From positions 23,091 through 87,090 of the forward strand of contig CAMXAZ010000006.1 of assembly GCA_947179295.1 (NCBI GenBank): DNA of 64,000 nucleotides, in the 5' to 3' direction. How positions within the stretch are numbered: position 1 is the stretch's first letter; each line of letters starts with the position of its first letter. This document shows positions 58,419 to 64,000 of this stretch, in pieces. A model generated the notes under the pieces. It saw only the letters and a list, made by a program, of their open reading frames with translations, was not told the DNA's origin and did no database searches. Source of the stretch: an uncultured Muribaculaceae bacterium (GTDB lineage: Bacteria; Bacteroidota; Bacteroidia; Bacteroidales; Muribaculaceae). The position numbers and the translations under genes are program-made.

Positions 58419-58504
58419 AAAAAACAGTCTTAAAGAAAATCCTCGAAATTATTATCGCGGTCGCTTCTGCATTCCTCGGATGTATTGGCGCTTCATCTAT
58501 CTAA
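58415..58504 (+). CDS. 29-residue hydrophobic peptide, smalltalk-like
   Basis: ATG at 58415 overlaps the stop of the peptidase gene (ATGA); stop TAA at 58502-58504. Sequence starts MKKTVLKKILEII and continues with a hydrophobic stretch (IIAVASAFLGCIGASS), i.e. a charged N-terminus plus one membrane helix. It resembles the smalltalk family of Bacteroidota, tiny proteins found beside cell-wall amidase genes. Position after a peptidase suggests a holin-like or export helper role, but this is inference. It falls below usual gene-caller limits. Confidence 0.75.
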   Translation: MKKTVLKKILEIIIAVASAFLGCIGASSI

Positions 58505-58529
58505 GTTTAACCCTAATTCTTAAATTGTT

Positions 58530-60746
58530 ATGTCTGCTCCTTTCGGAAAAGACGGAGGCCCGGTAAATTCCGTGTCCCGCAATAGTTTTGATTTATCCTA
58601 TCAGAACAGTCTCACAATGAATTTTGGTGGTATCTATCCTTGTTTTGTCGGTGAAGTTCTCCCCGGTGATTCCTTTAAGATAGACACTACTTTCGGTCTC
58701 CGCTTCATGCCCACTGCGTTCCCGCTTCAAACCCGTATGCGTGCCGATATCCATTACTTCTATGTTCGTAAACGTGCCCTCTGGCCCGACTGGCAAGATC
58801 AGTACTCTATGAAGTCCTACGCTACCCCGGTCAAAAAGCAACTTGTGCCCCCTTATATCTCTCCCAAAAATGCCCGCAATCGTGACATGTTCGCTACTGG
58901 CGGTCTTGCTGATTATCTCGGTGTGCCTACCACTTTAGTTGGTAAATATGGCAATTTCGTTAATCTTGATCCCGTTCCTTCTAATCCTGGTCCTTTCCGT
59001 GTCAAAGGAGATATTCCCGCGTCTTATTTTCCTATGACTGGCCGAAATATATTTGGAACTAATGAAGTTGTTCCTCTTGATTCGTCTTTTGCTGGTACTA
59101 CCGATGGTAAATATGGTATTGAGTTCCATTATTATCAGCCTTCCCGTACTGGTACTTTTAAGCTTAGCATTCCTGTTGATCCGGTTTCTGTCGGCTCTTT
59201 AAAGATGGTTCCCCGTTATGTCATTTTCGGCTATGGTACTGGCATTGATGCCGAGCATATGAATCTTTATTCGTGTCCTGTAGAAGTTGATACAGAAGTC
59301 AATTTCTCGAATTTGACGGATATGGGTGTTAAATGGATCAATTCTCTTACGATCTCGTCTTTCGGTTCTAAGTCCTCTGGTAGTCCCAATGATTTTGACA
59401 TTGAAGTGGATCTAAATACTCAGTGTTTTATTTCTGTCGGCATTGCTTATTCTGGAATTGGTCTTGATAAGGCTGGTTTTAATCGCTCTTTTCCCGTTTC
59501 TATCGATGGTGCTTCTGATGACACTGTCAGAGATATCATTGATGTTTTCGGAGATATTGTCATCCCTTGGGAAGAGAAACCTATCAACGCTGATCTCTTC
59601 CGCGCCTATGAGATGATTTATAATGCGTTCTATCGTGATGAGCGCAATAATCCTTTTGTTGTTGACGGCGAAGTCCAATATAATAAATTTCTGCCTACCA
59701 CTGACGGAGGTGAAGACACTAATATTTACAAGCTTCGCTACCGTAATTGGGAACAAGACTTCTTAACCACTGCCGTTCCTACTCCTCAGATGGGTGAAGC
59801 CCCTCTTGTCGGTATCACTGCCCGCGGTGAAATGTCTATCCAAGATCCTGAGTCCGGTCAGATTTATAAAGTCATGGCCAAGACTGCTGACGATGCCGAC
59901 ACGATCGTTGGTGTTGATGTCACGGAGACACTCCCCCACACTGTTATGAGATCACTCGTTAATTATGCCTCTTCCGGTATCTCTATCAATGATTTTCGTA
60001 ACGTTAACGCCTTTCAACGTTGGCTCGAAACCAATATCCGCAAAGGCTTCAAGTATAAGGATCAGATCAAGGCTCACTATGATGTTGATATTCGTTTCGA
60101 TGAACTCAATATGCCCGAATTTATCGGCGGCGCCTCGATTGACATTCTCCCTACTACCGTTACCCAGACCTCTCAGGACTCGGAAGAGAATCCTCTCGGA
60201 TCTTACGCAGGTCAGCTCTATGGCTCCGGATCTTCGCAACACCCCGTTACTCAGTATTGTGATGAACATGGCTACATTATTGGCCTTGTTTCCGTTGTTC
60301 CGGTTCCGAACTACTCCCAGCTGATGCCCAAACACTTCTGGAAAAAAGAGTCGCTTGATTACTTCACTCCTGAATTTGGCCATATCGGTCTCCAGCCTAT
60401 CCCCGCTCGTGAAGTCTGTCCGAATCAGCTCGCTCAGGACCCTAACGCAAACTTTGAGACTGATGTCTTTGGCTACCAGCGCGCCCATTACGATTACTTG
60501 CAGCGCGTTGATGAAGTCCACGGCCAGTTCCGTCACACTCTCCGTAACTTCGTCATGAATCGCGTCTTTGATTCTAAACCGGAGCTCGGCCCCTCTTTCA
60601 CTGTCATAGATCCTACACATTTGAACGATGTCTTTACTGTTCAAAGCGTCAATGGTGAGTTGATTGATAAGATTCTCGGTCAGATCTATTTCAAAGTCTC
60701 TGCAAAACGTCCGATCCCTAAATTTGGCATTCCCCGCCTTGAGTAA
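58530..60746 (+). CDS. Major capsid protein VP1 (microvirus)
   Basis: 738 residues. Family signs: N-terminal VSRNSFDLSYQNSLTMNFGG and YPCFVGEVLPGDSFKIDTTF, typical of microvirus VP1 (the sentence FxxxVxPGD-x-F), then RMRADIHYFYVRKRALW, and C-terminal KHFWKKESLDYFTPEFGHIG and FRHTLRNFVMNRVF. It forms the T=1 icosahedral shell. At 738 residues it is longer than gokushovirus VP1 (about 540), probably through surface loops between the conserved ends. It begins 25 bp after the small peptide gene. Confidence 0.97.
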   Translation: MSAPFGKDGGPVNSVSRNSFDLSYQNSLTMNFGGIYPCFVGEVLPGDSFKIDTTFGLRFMPTAFPLQTRMRADIHYFYVRKRALWPDWQDQYSMKSYATPVKKQLVPPYISPKNARNRDMFATGGLADYLGVPTTLVGKYGNFVNLDPVPSNPGPFRVKGDIPASYFPMTGRNIFGTNEVVPLDSSFAGTTDGKYGIEFHYYQPSRTGTFKLSIPVDPVSVGSLKMVPRYVIFGYGTGIDAEHMNLYSCPVEVDTEVNFSNLTDMGVKWINSLTISSFGSKSSGSPNDFDIEVDLNTQCFISVGIAYSGIGLDKAGFNRSFPVSIDGASDDTVRDIIDVFGDIVIPWEEKPINADLFRAYEMIYNAFYRDERNNPFVVDGEVQYNKFLPTTDGGEDTNIYKLRYRNWEQDFLTTAVPTPQMGEAPLVGITARGEMSIQDPESGQIYKVMAKTADDADTIVGVDVTETLPHTVMRSLVNYASSGISINDFRNVNAFQRWLETNIRKGFKYKDQIKAHYDVDIRFDELNMPEFIGGASIDILPTTVTQTSQDSEENPLGSYAGQLYGSGSSQHPVTQYCDEHGYIIGLVSVVPVPNYSQLMPKHFWKKESLDYFTPEFGHIGLQPIPAREVCPNQLAQDPNANFETDVFGYQRAHYDYLQRVDEVHGQFRHTLRNFVMNRVFDSKPELGPSFTVIDPTHLNDVFTVQSVNGELIDKILGQIYFKVSAKRPIPKFGIPRLE

Positions 60747-60923
60747 TCGCGTAGCAAGCAGCCCGCGCGGCTTCGAGCGCTACAGCGGAGGCGCAGCCGT
60801 AGCGTATCCCAGAGCGAAGCGGCGGCTATACACCTCGGCCCGTGCGGCCTGAGCACATTCCCCGGATGGCGTCACCCTTGGTTCCGGTGGCGCCTCCATT
60901 TCATTTCTTAATTCTTATTTCTT
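60747..60923. other. GC-rich structured gap between VP1 and VP3
   Basis: 177 bp without ORF. Two inverted repeats are visible: CGCTAC/GTAGCG at 60778-60804 and a 9-bp stem GGCGTCACC/GGTGGCGCC (one wobble) at 60868-60894 with a CTTGGTTCC loop. This part is far richer in G and C than the phage genes around it. It may hold a packaging or replication signal, or a transcription boundary. Confidence 0.6.
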
Positions 60924-61226
60924 ATGTTTTCCCGTATCAAACAAAGTAAACACGCCAGAACTTGCCATATCTTGGACGATGGCCATGTAAAAGCAAAACC
61001 CGGTCTTGCACTTACTCCAGCTCAGATTGCAAAGATGTCAGAACAAGGCATACCGATTACCACTCAGATGTCAGATCAATTTATTGACGGCACATTAAAC
61101 CCCTCGTTTGACATTCCTCTTGAAGAGCAACGCGGAGTTGATGTAAATGATGTCTGGAATGCATCTAAGACAGCTAAAGCCCGTATTATTGACGCTCACA
61201 AAAAAGATAAAGAACTTTATGGGTAA
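60924..61226 (+). CDS. Internal scaffolding protein (VP3-like)
   Basis: 100 residues. SKHARTCHILDDGHVK, then LTPAQIAKMSEQGIPITTQM and NPSFDIPLEEQRGVDVNDVW have the pattern of microvirus VP3/internal scaffolding proteins: N-terminal basic part, a helix with a QxxMxxxGIP motif, and an acidic middle. Last 8 bp overlap VP2 (ATGGGTAA). It helps to put capsids together and is absent from mature particles. Confidence 0.88.
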   Translation: MFSRIKQSKHARTCHILDDGHVKAKPGLALTPAQIAKMSEQGIPITTQMSDQFIDGTLNPSFDIPLEEQRGVDVNDVWNASKTAKARIIDAHKKDKELYG

Positions 61227-62343
61227 ATTCCTTGATTCTCTTAAATCCGGCCTCGGTGGCGCCCTCTCTGGCGTTGCCGGAGGCCTTTTAGGTTCTGTCG
61301 GATCTAAAGCGATTGACTCCCTTTTCGGCTCTGATCCCAATAAGCAAAATATGAAGATCATGCAGATGCAAAATCAGTTCAATGCTTCTGAAGCTCAGAA
61401 AAATCGAGACTTTCAATTGCAGATGTATAATATGACCAATGCTTATAACTCGCCTAAACAACAAGTTCAACGCATGATGGAAGCCGGATTGAATCCTGAT
61501 CTTATGTATGGAGGCAATGGTCAGTCCATCGCAGCACAGTCTCCCAGTGGCGCTCAAGCTTCCGGATCTTCTCCTATTGCAGCTGTTGACATGCAACAAC
61601 GTGCTGCTAATGTCGCATTGACTCAAGCTCAGACTCGTTTGATCGAGCATCAGGCTGACAATCTTGATGCTGATACTGTTAAGAAAGGTGCTGAGACTTC
61701 TGGAATTCTTACTTTTAATGAGTTTCAACCTATGCTTTTATCTGGACAGATTAAAATGAATGATGTTAATATAGATCTTGGCAAGGCTAAAACTGATTGG
61801 ACTCGTGCAGATGAAATTAAACTTTACCATCAATGTTCTGAAATTTCTGCTAATGTTGGTGTTCTTAATGAAACTGTTAACAAATTAAAGGCCGAGATTT
61901 CAAATCTTGACGCTGATACTTTTTATAAAGAGTTCCGTGTCTATCTTGACTCTGAACAATTTAAGATTGATTATCAGGAGGCTCTTTCTCGTATTGGTGT
62001 TAATAATTCGCAGGCTCGTGTAAATCTTCAGGAAGCTAAAGCGATTGCTTTTGATCTTGCTTTGCGGTCTGCTGCTGCTGATCAAGGTGTCAACCCTTAT
62101 ATTGATGAACATAATGAAAGTGTTTGGCGTAAATATAACCTTGAATGGAATGGTCGTCAGGCAAAATTTAATTATGGCATTAGTCAGGATTGGACAGAGC
62201 CTCAGATTAAGGCTCACATAGATGCTTTAAAAAATGGCGCTGTTGGTAATGCTACTGATATTATTGGTGCATTAGGTCAGGTTGCTTTGACTTATGTGCT
62301 TTTACGTGGCAATGGTAAACCGCCGAAGATTGGTTTCAGGTAA
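61219..62343 (+). CDS. DNA pilot protein VP2 (microvirus)
   Basis: 374 residues from the ATG at 61219, inside the end of VP3; the upstream part of the frame back to 61147 is shared with VP3. N-terminal glycine-rich amphipathic segment (LKSGLGGALSGVAGGLLGSV, about residues 7-27) and then the family motif QKNRDFQLQMYNMTNAYNSP with EAGLNPDLMYGG. The middle is a long coiled coil. It brings DNA into the cell in other microviruses and sits at a capsid vertex. Confidence 0.95.
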   Translation: MGKFLDSLKSGLGGALSGVAGGLLGSVGSKAIDSLFGSDPNKQNMKIMQMQNQFNASEAQKNRDFQLQMYNMTNAYNSPKQQVQRMMEAGLNPDLMYGGNGQSIAAQSPSGAQASGSSPIAAVDMQQRAANVALTQAQTRLIEHQADNLDADTVKKGAETSGILTFNEFQPMLLSGQIKMNDVNIDLGKAKTDWTRADEIKLYHQCSEISANVGVLNETVNKLKAEISNLDADTFYKEFRVYLDSEQFKIDYQEALSRIGVNNSQARVNLQEAKAIAFDLALRSAAADQGVNPYIDEHNESVWRKYNLEWNGRQAKFNYGISQDWTEPQIKAHIDALKNGAVGNATDIIGALGQVALTYVLLRGNGKPPKIGFR

Positions 62344-62491
62344 TTGGATAGCCAAGGCGAAAGCCTTGGCTCCCTTTGCTTGACTCTAACGCAGTCAATG
62401 ACACACCGTGTCACTTGACGGAAAAATTTACTCCTTTAACGCCTCTTGATTACTTCTCTGGAGATAGTAATAAAATCGAAAATATTACGTT
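62344..62491. other. Structured gap between VP2 and VP4: three adjacent hairpins
   Basis: 148 bp. Stem 1: 62350-62371, AGCCAAGGC, GAAA loop, GCCTTGGCT (9 perfect pairs). Stem 2: 62380-62398, TTGACT, 7-nt loop, AGTCAA. Stem 3: 62399-62413, TGACAC, ACC, GTGTCA. No T-tract follows stem 1. Lying just before the replication-protein gene, it is a strong candidate for the double-strand origin or a packaging signal. Confidence 0.65.
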
Positions 62492-63910
62492 ATGTGTTTA
62501 AACCCCACTATTATTCTTAACCCCGCTTATTCACAACATAGACATGAATTTCAAGCTATTTCGCTTAATGGAAGAATTCTTACTCAACGCCATATGGGTG
62601 ATGGTTCTTATTATCCTGTCAATTTGCCTCCTTTTTCTACTCTTAACTTGGGTCCCGACACTCTTGACAGATATATTGCGATTGATCCGGATGGATGTAT
62701 AACAAAAATTTTCATGCCCGTCCCTTGTAATAAGTGTGTTGAGTGCATGGAGTCTAAACAATCCGCCATTCGTGTCCGGATGCTGCTTGAGCAGATGTCC
62801 CACAACTGTTCCCCGGTGTTTATTACACTTACTTATGATAACGAACATCTCCCTGCTGATGGTGTCTCCAAGACTGATGTAAAACGTTTCCTCAATCGTC
62901 TTCACTTGTATCTCGGCCGTGCCGGTTATTCTACCTACTTTCGCCACGTCATGTTCTCTGAATATGGCTCCTTACGTGGTCGTGCTCACTATCATGGTAT
63001 CTTATATGGTCTTGATTGGATCAAAGATTGTTTTGATGATGCTACTTTCTTCTCTATTCTTGAAAAGTCATGGTCTAAAGGCTTTGTTCGCTGTGAGCGT
63101 GTTCATGGCCGTGCCTTTCGTTATGTTTCTAAATATGTTGGAAAAGATGCTTTCATGGATGAGTGTCGAGGTCGTAACCCTAATTTTTGGACTGCTTCCC
63201 GCCGTGATGGAGGTTTAGGATCTCAGATCTGTAAAGATGAATCATTTCTTGAACTTTGCTCGACTCCCCGATTTCCTACTATCCTGCTCCCGGTTGAAGA
63301 TAAATGCTATGAGGTCACTCTACCCGCTTATGTCCGTGATAAGATACTCCCACCGCTCTCAAAATATATCTCCAAGTCTGTCCGTGATGCCTATATACAA
63401 TTTAAAAAGGATCTGCTTATTGTAAAAATGGCTTCTGAGACTCTGTTTAATCATCGTGAATATATTCCTTTGTCGCTTCTTCAGGAAGACTTGAAAAAAC
63501 TCACATTGTCAGGCAATTATAATAAAATCGATGGAGAGTTGCTTTGTGATGATCTTCTGCGATCGCACTTCATGGAGTTCCAGAAAATCTCAGATACTTA
63601 TGATCCCTTATTGTATCATTACTATATTGGTGATGAGTATTGGCGTATAAATTACCGTGAAGTTCCCCGCTTTATTGATTGGATGCAAGTCTATACCCGT
63701 CTATTGTCTAATTATGAGTTATTGGCCTCTTCCCTACCCGACGTCCCCTTTATACTGACTCAGCTACATGCCCGCAAACGTGTCTCTGATCGCTTCGCCC
63801 TGGCTGTCGAGAAGCACCAGTCCGAATTGCCTCCCCCTGAGCAACGTGCTTTGATGCTATTTCAGAAAGGTTGTAAGCATTACACCGAACGTGTTAAGGA
63901 TTGTCAATAG
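62492..63910 (+). CDS. Microvirus replication initiator VP4 (HUH endonuclease)
   Basis: 472 residues. Cysteine site PCNKCVECM (C79, C82, C85) at the start, typical of Microviridae Rep; HUH motif 1 FITLTYD (110-116), motif 2 RAHYHG with H166 and H168, motif 3 YVSKY with the two candidate tyrosines Y211 and Y215. It nicks the origin and stays covalently bound during rolling-circle replication. It is the last gene; the right attachment site follows 24 bp after the stop. Confidence 0.95.
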   Translation: MCLNPTIILNPAYSQHRHEFQAISLNGRILTQRHMGDGSYYPVNLPPFSTLNLGPDTLDRYIAIDPDGCITKIFMPVPCNKCVECMESKQSAIRVRMLLEQMSHNCSPVFITLTYDNEHLPADGVSKTDVKRFLNRLHLYLGRAGYSTYFRHVMFSEYGSLRGRAHYHGILYGLDWIKDCFDDATFFSILEKSWSKGFVRCERVHGRAFRYVSKYVGKDAFMDECRGRNPNFWTASRRDGGLGSQICKDESFLELCSTPRFPTILLPVEDKCYEVTLPAYVRDKILPPLSKYISKSVRDAYIQFKKDLLIVKMASETLFNHREYIPLSLLQEDLKKLTLSGNYNKIDGELLCDDLLRSHFMEFQKISDTYDPLLYHYYIGDEYWRINYREVPRFIDWMQVYTRLLSNYELLASSLPDVPFILTQLHARKRVSDRFALAVEKHQSELPPPEQRALMLFQKGCKHYTERVKDCQ

Positions 63911-63934
63911 CTTTTATTTTTTTTAACGCTAAAA

Positions 63935-63962
63935 ATTTGACTTATTAGTGATTATGGGAAAG
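63935..63962. other. Right attachment site, dif-like (attR)
   Basis: Arm ATTTGACTTAT (63935-63945), centre TAGTGA (63946-63951), arm TTATGGGAAAG (63952-63962). The left arm agrees with that of attL in 8 of 11 positions and the centre plus seven bases of the right arm are identical. Accessory similarity continues upstream (AACGC, TAA) in both sites. Confidence 0.8.
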
Positions 63963-64000
63963 ATTGTAGTTCTTATTTCTGCTATTGTTCGGTTTAATAC

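Larger units (their letters stand above)
57614..63945 (+). mobile_element. Integrated microvirus (Microviridae prophage, Alpavirinae-like), complete
   Basis: 6332 bp between two dif-like sites, with seven tightly packed genes all on the plus strand: unknown 86-residue protein, M15 peptidase, 29-residue peptide, VP1, VP3-like, VP2, VP4. Full set of the capsid, pilot and replication genes of Bacteroidetes-associated microviruses. No integrase gene, no host-derived cargo, and all frames open, so it may be active. Codon use differs from the host (many T-ending codons), as in ssDNA phages. Boundaries are set at the start of each central core copy. Confidence 0.92.

Noticed and set aside
59952..60644. 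230-residue ORF antisense to VP1
   Set aside because: Shadow frame made long by the T-ending codons of the phage gene; microviruses code on one strand only.
57603..63962. tRNA gene or integrase gene as integration target or agent
   Set aside because: No tRNA-like sequence and no tyrosine or serine recombinase was found at either end.
1..64000. CRISPR arrays, IS elements, rRNA and tRNA genes
   Set aside because: No regularly spaced repeats, transposase frames or recognisable RNA genes were seen.

Overview
The window is chromosomal DNA from a member of the Bacteroidota, most likely order Bacteroidales and possibly family Muribaculaceae (the family is an inference). Grounds: several families typical of the phylum (DUF5606, DUF6377, DUF4286, DUF3108, a short CstA, an Omp85/TamB pair, SusD-less lipoprotein amylase), a weak use of Shine-Dalgarno sites, and promoters of the Bacteroides type (TTTG, about 20 nt, TAnnTTTG) in front of gyrB, tpiA, a MATE pump and a DUF5606 gene.

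Layout. 1-4.6 kb: a tripartite RND efflux operon on the minus strand (pump cut by the window edge, adaptor, outer-membrane factor). 4.8-16.7 kb: ssb, lipoproteins, thymidine kinase, a periplasmic 5'-nucleotidase, VanW, PHP phosphatase, flotillin-like FloA, a TPR/beta-propeller exported protein, and an NfnAB-type ferredoxin:NADP oxidoreductase pair. 16.9-23 kb: MATE pump, a K+-channel-like protein with a broken filter, DUF5606, a hemerythrin plus LuxR-type regulator pair, folE, SPOR protein, tpiA. 23.1-28.6 kb: a two-gene operon with a 1677-residue DUF4132-type protein and a small partner, function unknown. 28.8-44.5 kb: purT, a DUF6377 sensor-like protein, folP-cdaA, gyrB, rnr, a prenyl diphosphate synthase, TatD, NlpC/P60, CstA, DUF4286, ruvC, GT2, small winged-helix protein. 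44.7-57.4 kb: lipoprotein amylase, cdsA, the TamB/Omp85 envelope pair, thioredoxin-fold protein, topB and a strong terminator.

57.6-63.96 kb: a complete integrated microvirus (ssDNA phage, family Microviridae, Bacteroidetes/Alpavirinae-like type). Gene order: small ORF, M15 peptidase, 29-residue hydrophobic peptide, major capsid VP1, VP3-like scaffold, VP2 pilot protein, VP4 HUH replication initiator. It lies between two 28-bp dif-like sites that share a 13-bp identical core, so it appears to have entered by host XerC/XerD recombination; the excised circle would be 6332 bp. It carries no integrase gene.

The most interesting reading is at the junction: joining the two phage ends in the circle creates a perfect Bacteroides promoter (TTTG, 21 nt, TATATTTG) pointing into the first phage gene, whereas in the integrated state the -33 box is TTTT. 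Integration may therefore itself turn the phage down. Other points worth following are two structured non-coding phage regions, the DUF4132 operon, a 548-bp gap with a 16-bp hairpin, and two terminator-like hairpins that abut start codons.
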